A stretch of 22,744 nt of DNA from an uncultured Collinsella sp. (GTDB lineage Bacteria > Actinomycetota > Coriobacteriia > Coriobacteriales > Coriobacteriaceae): assembly GCA_902495525.1 (NCBI GenBank), contig CABUXL010000026.1:1-22744 (forward strand), read 5' to 3'. Both the position numbers and the translations under genes were made by a program. The notes beneath the pieces were generated by a model. That model did not search any database and was not told the DNA's origin. It saw nothing but the letters and a program-made list of their open reading frames with translations. Positions 17,167-22,744 of the stretch are shown here, piece by piece (position 1 is the first letter of the stretch; each line of letters opens with the position of its first letter).

Positions 17167-18426
17167 ATGAAATACACCAAGCTCGAGCGTAACTGGGTTA
17201 TGTATGATGTGGGCAATTCGGCCCTCGTGCTGCTCAATACCTCGGTGGTGCCCATTTACTTTAACGCCATCAATACCGGCGCTTCTTCGGCCGACCTGGT
17301 GGTCGCCTGGGGCAATGCGCAGACGATCGCCTCGCTGGTCATCGCCATGCTCATGCCCATTCTGGGCGCGCTTGCCGACTACGCCGGCAACAAGATCAAG
17401 TTCTTCTTGGGCTTCTTCCTCACGGGCCTGGTGCTTTGCTTGGCGCAGGCTATTCCAATGTCCGCCATGGCATTTTTGACCGTGTACGTGCTGTGCACCA
17501 TCGGCCTTAACTCTTCTATGACGTTCTACGACGCCATGCTGCCCGACATTACCACCGACGAGCGCATGGACGCCGTGTCCAGCTCGGGCTATGCCTGGGG
17601 CTACATCGGTTCCACCGTGCCGTTCGTCATCTGCCTGGCGTTCATCATGGGTGGCCCCGCTCTTCGCGTCCCTACCATGCTGGCAACGCGTCTGTCGTTT
17701 ATCATCACTGGTGCCTGGTGGCTCGTCTTTACCCTGCCGCTCATTCGCACCTATAAGCAAAAGTACGGTCGCGAGCGCGGTCCCGAGGACACCATCGGCC
17801 ACATCGTGGGCGGTGTGTTCTCCGAGGTCGGACACACCATGCGCGAGATCGCCCACAACAAGACCGTGCTGGTCTACATGATCGCGTTCTTCTTCTATAT
17901 CGACGGTGTGCACACGGTCATTTCCATGGCAACCAGCTACGGCTCGGCTTTGGGCATCGATTCGACGCAGTTGGTGCTGGCGCTGCTCGTTACGCAGTTT
18001 GTTGCTTTTCCGTCTGCCATCATCTACGGCAAGCTCGCCGGACGCGTGGGCACGCTCAACATGATCCTGGTGGCCGTCGCCGCCTACATGGGTATTGTGC
18101 TGTTTGCCGCGTTCTTCCTAAAGACCGCCTTCGAATTCTGGGTGCTTGCCATTATGGTCGGCCTGTTCCAGGGCGGCGTGCAGGCGCTCAGCCGTAGCTA
18201 CTTTGGCCGCATTATCCCTAAGGAAAAATCCAACGAGTACTACGGCTTCTTTGACATCTTTGGTCGTTATGCAAGCGTCATGGGCACCTTCCTGGTGTCG
18301 GTCGTCACCTCGCTGACCGGCAACCCGTCGCTGGGCGTCCTTTCCATTGGTGTGCTGCTGGTCGTTGGCTTTATGCTGCTGGTCCGCCTGTCCCGCATGA
18401 CTCGGGCGGCAGGGCATGCCGCATAG
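17167..18426 (+). CDS. MFS transporter, Atg22/UMF1-like family
   Basis: 419 residues with about 12 hydrophobic segments. ATG 17167 has GAAGGG (17152-17157) upstream, a rather weak site. The N-terminus ERNWVMYDVGNSA, the GALADYAGNK loop (about 68-77) and the strongly conserved QALSRSYFGRIIPKEKSNEY followed by GFFDIFGRYASV (about 339-370) are typical of the bacterial Atg22-like/UMF1 branch of the major facilitator superfamily. In yeast Atg22 exports amino acids from the vacuole; bacterial members have no settled substrate. The protein is in the cytoplasmic membrane. It seems to be a single-gene unit; the hairpin at 18541-18576 could be its terminator. Confidence 0.9.
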   Translation: MKYTKLERNWVMYDVGNSALVLLNTSVVPIYFNAINTGASSADLVVAWGNAQTIASLVIAMLMPILGALADYAGNKIKFFLGFFLTGLVLCLAQAIPMSAMAFLTVYVLCTIGLNSSMTFYDAMLPDITTDERMDAVSSSGYAWGYIGSTVPFVICLAFIMGGPALRVPTMLATRLSFIITGAWWLVFTLPLIRTYKQKYGRERGPEDTIGHIVGGVFSEVGHTMREIAHNKTVLVYMIAFFFYIDGVHTVISMATSYGSALGIDSTQLVLALLVTQFVAFPSAIIYGKLAGRVGTLNMILVAVAAYMGIVLFAAFFLKTAFEFWVLAIMVGLFQGGVQALSRSYFGRIIPKEKSNEYYGFFDIFGRYASVMGTFLVSVVTSLTGNPSLGVLSIGVLLVVGFMLLVRLSRMTRAAGHAA

Positions 18427-18518
18427 GAGCGAGCGGCTATTGTGCCTGTCCACGGTACTCTTTTGGGGTTATCCGCAATAAACATTGCGACTTGCGAGCA
18501 ATGATTTGCCCAAGTGGG

Positions 18519-18524
18519 TATGAT
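18519..18524 (+). promoter_or_regulatory. Candidate -10 element of the glycosyltransferase operon
   Basis: TATGAT preceded by GTGGG. TTGCGA (18492-18497) is 21 bp upstream, too far for a standard -35. An ATTGC...GCAAT dyad (18484-18502) lies just upstream. Transcription would start near 18531, immediately before the terminator-like hairpin. Confidence 0.35.
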
Positions 18525-18540
18525 GGAATCAGCTAGGTCG

Positions 18541-18576
18541 CGGGGCGTCGCCTGTGTTTGGCGGCGTCCCGTTTTT
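18541..18576 (+). terminator. Intrinsic terminator or attenuator before the glycosyltransferase gene
   Basis: CGGGGCGTCGCC (18541-18552), 7-nt loop, GGCGGCGTCCCG (18560-18571), with two G-U pairs, followed by TTTTT (18572-18576). It is 115 nt after the transporter stop and only 21 nt before the glycosyltransferase ATG. It either ends transporter transcription or attenuates the glycosyltransferase-LytS-LytTR operon. Confidence 0.8.
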
Positions 18577-18597
18577 GTGTTGCAGGGAGGGTAAGGC

Positions 18598-19785
18598 ATG
18601 AACGCCACAGTCGTGATTCCAACGTATTGGGCGGGCGATGACGCTTGCGCAAACGCCCCTGGCACTTATGACCATTCGACGCGACTCAACGCCGACAATC
18701 CCGAACTCGACCGCTGCCTGGCCTCGCTTGAGCAGGTGCGTGACATCCCACGCATCATCCTTTTGGTGGTCTGTCCCGTTTCTGCCACAGCCGATGTGTC
18801 GCTGCGCGTGCACGAGATTGTCGACGCGCATCCCACGCTCAAGGTCACCGTTGTCACCAACACCCAGGCCTCGCGCATCGCAGACCGGGTTGCTCAGATC
18901 GCGCCCAAGGGTTCGGGCGAGTGCGTGAGCCTGCGAGGCTACGGTGCCATCCGCAACATGGGGCTAGCCTGTGCCGCTGTGCTGGGGCATGACGCGGTTA
19001 TCTTCTTGGATGACGATGAGACTGTCATCGACGCCGACTTTATGAAGCGCGCGACCTATGCGTTGGGGCAGCAGACGCGTCAGGGCTTGCCGATCTTGGT
19101 CAAGAGCGGCTATTTCTACGATCGCGACGGCTCGCCGCTGGCTCCCACGGACAAGGCGGGCATCTGCCATCGTTGGTGGACCAAGCGCATCGAGTTCAAC
19201 CGTTGGATGAAAAAGGCGCTCTCGGGCACCCGCATCTCGCGCTCCAACTACGTGTGCGGCGGTCTGATGGCCCTGCACGCCCGCGCCTTTACGCGTGTGG
19301 CCTTTGACCCGTTTATCACCCGCGGCGAGGACTTGGATTACCTCTTTAACATGCGCATGTTTGGCTACGACGTGTGGTTCGATAACGAGTGGACCGTGCG
19401 CCATCTGCCTCCGGAGTCCGAAAAGCGCTCACCGCGCTTTATGCAGGATGTATACCGTTGGTACTACGAACGGGCCAAGTTGACATTCGCCGCGCATCAA
19501 AAGGAGCTCATTCCCGTTACGGCGGCATCGCTCATGCCCTACCCGGGCCCGTGGATTTCGCGCGAGCTCGACGACCGCGTGCGCAAGACCGCTATGGTCC
19601 GCAGCGTGTTTACCCGCGAGCATGAGGGCTACCTGCGCATTTGGCGCCATGGTATCGGCGAGGCAAAGGCCTATGCGCGCCAAAACGCTGCAAGCTACCT
19701 GCGTTTCCAGAGCTTTTGGCCCAAGATCATGGACGGGCTTTGGCGTGACGCACAACTGATCAGTATCCTGGAGGGGGCCGAATGA
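18598..19785 (+). CDS. Glycosyltransferase, GT-A fold (family-2-like)
   Basis: 395 residues. ATG 18598 follows GGGAGGG (18585-18591). The N-terminus TVVIPTY is the nucleotide-sugar strand of family-2-type glycosyltransferases. GAIRNMGL (116-123) and FLDDDETV (136-143, the DxD-like metal site) follow, then a GGLMALHARAF acceptor loop and RGEDLDYL (Glu244/Asp245, the likely catalytic base region). No membrane segment is visible, so it is cytoplasmic or peripheral. Donor and acceptor are unknown; cell-wall or surface polysaccharide is plausible. Its stop overlaps the start of the second LytS kinase (ATGA), so enzyme and sensor are translationally coupled. This is an unusual pairing and suggests that its product or lipid-linked sugars are related to the sensed signal. 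Confidence 0.86.
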   Translation: MNATVVIPTYWAGDDACANAPGTYDHSTRLNADNPELDRCLASLEQVRDIPRIILLVVCPVSATADVSLRVHEIVDAHPTLKVTVVTNTQASRIADRVAQIAPKGSGECVSLRGYGAIRNMGLACAAVLGHDAVIFLDDDETVIDADFMKRATYALGQQTRQGLPILVKSGYFYDRDGSPLAPTDKAGICHRWWTKRIEFNRWMKKALSGTRISRSNYVCGGLMALHARAFTRVAFDPFITRGEDLDYLFNMRMFGYDVWFDNEWTVRHLPPESEKRSPRFMQDVYRWYYERAKLTFAAHQKELIPVTAASLMPYPGPWISRELDDRVRKTAMVRSVFTREHEGYLRIWRHGIGEAKAYARQNAASYLRFQSFWPKIMDGLWRDAQLISILEGAE

Positions 19786-21125
19786 TCGACCGCCGCGCCC
19801 AGCGCGATAGTTCAATATCAATCTTTCGCATCATTGCTGTTGCCTGCGCCATTTGCGTGCTGGTGTACTTTATTTTTGCCTTGGTGACCGGTATCGAGCC
19901 GATCGCCACGGTGATTGCCTGCGCGCTGCTGTGTATCTTTCTGTGCATCTTTATCTTTTTGACGCTCAATCCCGATTCGGTGCGTTCCCAGTACACCGAG
20001 GAGACGCTCTCGGTGGCCTCGGCCATGCTCGAGGACATTAAGGGCGGTCTGACGCAGGAGTCGGCGCGTTTGGTGTGCCGGCGCATTTTGCCCGAGACGC
20101 GCGCCATGACGGTGGCCATCACCGACGAGGGCAACGTGCTTGCCTGCGCGGGAGAGTTTGAGGAAAAACTACTGCCAGATTCTCCCATCCACACGCTTGC
20201 CACGCGCTACGTTATCGAACATGGCATCGTGCAGTCGTTCAACCGTATGGTGGATGTCGTGGGCTCGGACGGCTCGCACAACCAAGTCCCCGCCGGCATT
20301 ATCGCCCCCATCAAGGTGGGCGATCGTACCGTCGGCACGCTCAAGTTCTACTACAAGACCCCGCGCGCCGTCGACCGTACCCAGTACGCGCTTGCCTCGG
20401 GCTTTGCCGAGATCTTGTCCACGCAGCTCGCCATCCACGAGCTCGAGGTGCAAAAGGAACTCACGGCGCGCGCCGAGGTGCGTGCGCTGCAGGCGCAGAT
20501 TAACCCGCACTTCCTGTTCAACACGCTGAACACCATTGCATCGTTTACGCGCACCGACCCGCTGCGGGCCCGCGAACTGCTTCGTGAGTTCTCATCGTTC
20601 TATCGTGCCACACTCGACAACTCGGGATCGCTTATTCCGGTCTCGCGCGAGGTCGCACAGACCAAGCGCTACCTTACCTTTGAGAAGGCCCGCTTTGGCG
20701 AGGACCGCGTGCTTGCGACGTTCGATGTGTCCGAGGACGTGGAAGATACGCTGGTGCCGGCGTTCGTGATCCAGCCGATTGTCGAGAACGCCGTACGTCA
20801 TGGTATGGGCGATGACGACGCCCTGAGGATCGACGTGACCGTTCACCAAGACGGCGAGGATGCAATCTTGATTGCCGTGGCCGATAATGGCGTGGGCATG
20901 GATGAGGGTACCGCCGCCAGACTGTTTGACGAGCGTTCTGCCCGTCCCGACGCCAGCTCTCCCCAGGGTGGCGGCGCCGGTGTGGCCATGCACAATATTT
21001 CGGAGCGCATCCATCGCTTTTATGGGCCGCACTCCTATACGCGTGTCGAATCGGCGCCGGGCAAGGGCACCAAAGTGCTCCTTCATCTTGATTTGTCAGA
21101 GAGCATCTTTGACATTCAAGAGTAA
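19782..21125 (+). CDS. LytS-type sensor histidine kinase (second pair)
   Basis: 447 residues; ATG 19782 overlaps the glycosyltransferase stop, and a purine-rich GGAGGGGG lies just upstream. Membrane segments at about 14-35 and 40-62, then a GAF-like region (about 75-215) with IIAPIKVGDRTVGTLKFYY. The His_kinase domain has the acceptor in QINPHFLFN (His243); the ATPase domain has VIQPIVEN (Asn336), DNGVGM (368-373) and the Gly-rich GGGAGVAM (396-403). It shares long near-identical stretches with the kinase at 13873-15258 (ALASGFA, ELTAR, PHFLFNT), so the two are paralogues. The cognate regulator follows after a 72-nt structured gap. Confidence 0.93.
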   Translation: MIDRRAQRDSSISIFRIIAVACAICVLVYFIFALVTGIEPIATVIACALLCIFLCIFIFLTLNPDSVRSQYTEETLSVASAMLEDIKGGLTQESARLVCRRILPETRAMTVAITDEGNVLACAGEFEEKLLPDSPIHTLATRYVIEHGIVQSFNRMVDVVGSDGSHNQVPAGIIAPIKVGDRTVGTLKFYYKTPRAVDRTQYALASGFAEILSTQLAIHELEVQKELTARAEVRALQAQINPHFLFNTLNTIASFTRTDPLRARELLREFSSFYRATLDNSGSLIPVSREVAQTKRYLTFEKARFGEDRVLATFDVSEDVEDTLVPAFVIQPIVENAVRHGMGDDDALRIDVTVHQDGEDAILIAVADNGVGMDEGTAARLFDERSARPDASSPQGGGAGVAMHNISERIHRFYGPHSYTRVESAPGKGTKVLLHLDLSESIFDIQE

Positions 21126-21134
21126 AATAAAAGG

Positions 21135-21172
21135 CTACGGGCTCAACGTCATGCGACGGATGCCCGGCGTAG
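21135..21172 (+). promoter_or_regulatory. Hairpin between the second kinase and its regulator
   Basis: CTAC and GGGC (21135-21142) pair with GCCC (21162-21165) and GTAG (21169-21172), with a small bulge. An inner CGTC-atgc-GACG (21147-21158) completes the structure. No U-tract follows, so it probably tunes mRNA processing or translation within the operon. Confidence 0.4.
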
Positions 21173-21197
21173 TTAGTTGACGAAAGGTTTTATCCCT

Positions 21198-21914
21198 ATG
21201 CTGCGTGCGATGATTGTGGATGATGAGGCGCCGGCTCGCTCGGAGCTTCGCTTCCTGCTCGAGCAAACGGGCAAGATCGGCACGATCACGGAGGCGTCGA
21301 GCGTCCGCTCCGCCATCGAGATGCTTATGGAAAGTCGCGTGGATGTCGTGTTTCTCGATATCTCGATGCCCGGTGCCTCGGGCCTGCAACTTGCCGAGGC
21401 GCTGCATAAGCTCAAAAATCCGCCGGCGATCGTGTTTGTGACTGCGTATAGTGACCATGCGGTCGAGGCATTCGACGTGGATGCCGTCGATTATCTGATG
21501 AAGCCGGTCGAGGAAGCTCGCTTGGATCGCGCGATCGAGAAGGTCATGCAACGCACCAAGCCGGTTACGGACAGCAAGGTGACCATCGAGCGTATCCCGG
21601 TGGAAAAGGGCGGCCGCAAGGTGCTCATTCCCGTGGACGACATTCGCTTTATCATGGCCAAGGACGATTACTCCTGCATCTATACCGTCGATGATCGCTT
21701 TTTGTCGACGACCTCGCTGGCGCAGTTTGAGGCCAAGCTCTGCGACTTTGGCTTCTTCCGTGTTCACCGCCGCTATATCGTCAACTTGGCGTGCGTTACG
21801 GACGTCGAGACGGTGCCCTCGGGCGCCATCCAGCTGGGCATTACGGGCGTCGACGAACGCGTGCCGGTTTCGCGCCGCCGCGTCGTGCCGCTCAAGAAGG
21901 CCCTGAGTCTCTAG
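21198..21914 (+). CDS. LytTR-family response regulator (second pair)
   Basis: 238 residues from ATG 21198, with GAAAGG (21182-21187) 10 nt upstream; an in-frame TTG at 21177 overlaps nothing useful and lies before that site. Receiver: Asp8/Asp9 pocket, acceptor Asp54 in FLDISMPG, Thr82, Lys102 in LMKPVEEA. LytTR DNA-binding domain from about 133: VLIPVDDIRFIMAKDDYSC, FFRVHRRYIVNLACV, VPVSRRR. It closely parallels the regulator at 15294-16028 in length and motif order. Its targets cannot be told from sequence; self-regulation of the glycosyltransferase operon is possible. It is the last gene of that operon, ending at a strong terminator. Confidence 0.94.
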   Translation: MLRAMIVDDEAPARSELRFLLEQTGKIGTITEASSVRSAIEMLMESRVDVVFLDISMPGASGLQLAEALHKLKNPPAIVFVTAYSDHAVEAFDVDAVDYLMKPVEEARLDRAIEKVMQRTKPVTDSKVTIERIPVEKGGRKVLIPVDDIRFIMAKDDYSCIYTVDDRFLSTTSLAQFEAKLCDFGFFRVHRRYIVNLACVTDVETVPSGAIQLGITGVDERVPVSRRRVVPLKKALSL

Positions 21915-21920
21915 CGCACT

Positions 21921-21970
21921 GGCCCCGCTGCCCTGTAGACCTATCGTCTGCGGAGCCGTGGGGCCTTTTT
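21921..21970 (+). terminator. Terminator of the glycosyltransferase-LytS-LytTR operon
   Basis: GGCCCCGC (21921-21928) pairs with GTGGGGCC (21958-21965), one G-U pair. An inner GTAGAC/GTCTGC stem lies in the loop, and TTTTT follows (21966-21970). It starts 7 nt after the regulator stop codon. Confidence 0.85.
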
Positions 21971-22009
21971 GTATGTATCTGCCGAATCGTTTTTTGCGGA
22001 AGGGACCCC

Positions 22010-22477
22010 ATGAACAGTGCAAGCGCCAAGCGCATCGACATCATCTCGGACACCCACGGCTATTTATCGCCTGCGCTCCTGGACGAGCTTGAGGGCGCGG
22101 ATCTGATTATCCACGCCGGCGACCTTACGTCAGAGATAGACTACGAGCACCTATGCACCATCGCCCCCGTGCGGGCCGTACTGGGCAACAACGATTACTA
22201 CCGCGACTACGGCCCCGATGTAGACCGTCTTGCACTCTTTACCTACGAAGGCCTCAAATTCGCCGTAGCCCACTACCGCGAAGACCTTCCGGTGGGATCC
22301 GTAGACGTAGCCATCAACGGCCACACCCACGTAACCAAAGAAGCCCAAGTGGGCCGTTGCTTAGTCCTCAACCCGGGCAGCGCCAGCTACCCCAGAGGCA
22401 CCCGAGGCCCCACCATGGCCAGAATGCTCGTCAAAGACGGCAAGATCATGAGCACCAAATTTATTGACCTAGAGTAA
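22010..22477 (+). CDS. YfcE/MJ0936-like metallophosphoesterase
   Basis: 155 residues, the usual size. ATG 22010 follows GGAAGGG at close spacing; the frame is open further upstream, but that part runs through the previous gene and terminator. Calcineurin-like two-metal site: SDTHG (Asp14, His16), HAGDL (Asp38), GNND (Asn61), AHY (His88), GHTH (His105, His107) and NPGS (122-125). Members hydrolyse phosphodiesters or act as phosphatases in the cytoplasm, with a poorly defined natural substrate. In some bacteria this gene sits with the rph-rdgB RNA/nucleotide-housekeeping genes; here it is flanked by terminators on both sides and appears monocistronic. Confidence 0.93.
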   Translation: MNSASAKRIDIISDTHGYLSPALLDELEGADLIIHAGDLTSEIDYEHLCTIAPVRAVLGNNDYYRDYGPDVDRLALFTYEGLKFAVAHYREDLPVGSVDVAINGHTHVTKEAQVGRCLVLNPGSASYPRGTRGPTMARMLVKDGKIMSTKFIDLE

Positions 22478-22484
22478 ACGCAAC

Positions 22485-22519
22485 AAAAACGGGGGATGCA
22501 CAACGCATCTCCCGTTTTT
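22485..22519. terminator. Strong bidirectional terminator after the metallophosphoesterase
   Basis: AAAAACGGG plus GATGC (22485-22499), 5-nt loop, GCATC plus CCCGTTTTT (22505-22519): about 15 paired bases with one G-U. T-runs flank the stem on either strand. It lies 7 nt after the stop codon. Confidence 0.92.
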
Positions 22520-22744
22520 CTTTGAGCCAAAGGCCGAGCTTCAACAAGAACCATCAGACCAACCCCGCCGAGGAGCACGCGGGCTAGCCGCGCAGCGGCG
22601 CACGCCCGCAAAACTGGTTGAATAATGTGACGGCAGGGAGGGTCTCCGGGGCCGGCTGGCGCGGGTTAAGTTTGTCGCGAGTTCCGCACGCAAAGGAAAG
22701 CACTTAATGTGCTTTCCGTCTTGCGCAGGACTGTAGAGCAGCAA
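22520..22744. other. Non-coding tail with two strong hairpins
   Basis: No supported gene. GCGGGC (22579-22584) and GCCCGC (22604-22609) enclose GCCGC-gca-GCGGC (22587-22599). Further on, GGAAAGCAC (22695-22703), loop TTAAT, GTGCTTTCC (22709-22717) is a perfect 9-bp stem. It is extendable with gaps by the flanking GTTCCGCACGCAA and TTGCGCAGGAC. The 67-codon - strand frame running off the window edge is Arg/Ser/Pro-rich and spans both hairpins; I do not call it a gene. Confidence 0.5.

Noticed and set aside
22541..22744. Partial - strand frame of 67 codons at the window end
   Set aside because: It spans two perfect hairpins and is rich in Arg, Ser and Pro, as expected of non-coding GC-rich sequence.

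Overview
The window is high-GC DNA from an anaerobic bacterium. It reads as an actinobacterium of the Coriobacteriia, most likely Collinsella or a close relative. This rests on strong G/C preference at third codon positions, AGGAGG-type ribosome binding sites, a single-chain pyruvate:ferredoxin oxidoreductase, a fermentative carbamate kinase, LytS/LytTR two-component pairs and the general protein flavour. The genus is an inference; no rRNA or other marker gene is present. I support sixteen protein genes, fifteen on + and one on -. I see no tRNA, rRNA, CRISPR array, transposase or integrase.

Layout. (1) 1-3820: a structured leader, then a tight three-gene cluster: a membrane-anchored protein with a Gly/Ser linker, a Hanks-type Ser/Thr kinase with four C-terminal membrane segments, and an FHA-domain protein. 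ATGA overlap and 3-nt spacing imply co-translation, so this looks like a phospho-signalling module. (2) 3821-7869: a long leader, nifJ (pyruvate to acetyl-CoA plus reduced ferredoxin), and a striking 125-bp nested inverted repeat with a terminator at its core. (3) 7870-9449: an AT-richer leader rich in small repeats, then arcC (carbamate kinase, ATP from carbamoyl phosphate) with a textbook terminator. (4) 9450-10895: a palindromic REP-like repeat, a - strand membrane-tethered C39-type peptidase, and a divergent intergenic region. (5) 10896-13755: an APC amino-acid permease and a metal-dependent amidohydrolase of the dipeptidase/imidazolonepropionase-like group, probably one uptake-and-hydrolysis operon. 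(6) 13756-21970: two paralogous LytS-type kinase / LytTR regulator pairs. Between them lie a zinc-dependent phospholipase C-like protein, an Atg22/UMF1-type transporter and a family-2-like glycosyltransferase. The glycosyltransferase overlaps the second kinase by 4 nt, so the second pair is really a three-gene unit. (7) 21971-22744: a YfcE-like metallophosphoesterase with a strong terminator, then a non-coding tail with perfect hairpins.

Together the metabolic genes (PFOR, carbamate kinase, permease, amidohydrolase) fit amino-acid and pyruvate fermentation. The signalling genes (Ser/Thr kinase + FHA, two LytSR pairs), the glycosyltransferase and the tethered peptidase point to envelope sensing and surface remodelling. 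I found no obviously new defence or mobile system. The most unusual items are the nested inverted repeat after nifJ, the glycosyltransferase-LytS-LytTR unit with a terminator between its likely promoter and first start codon, and the anchored-protein/kinase/FHA module.
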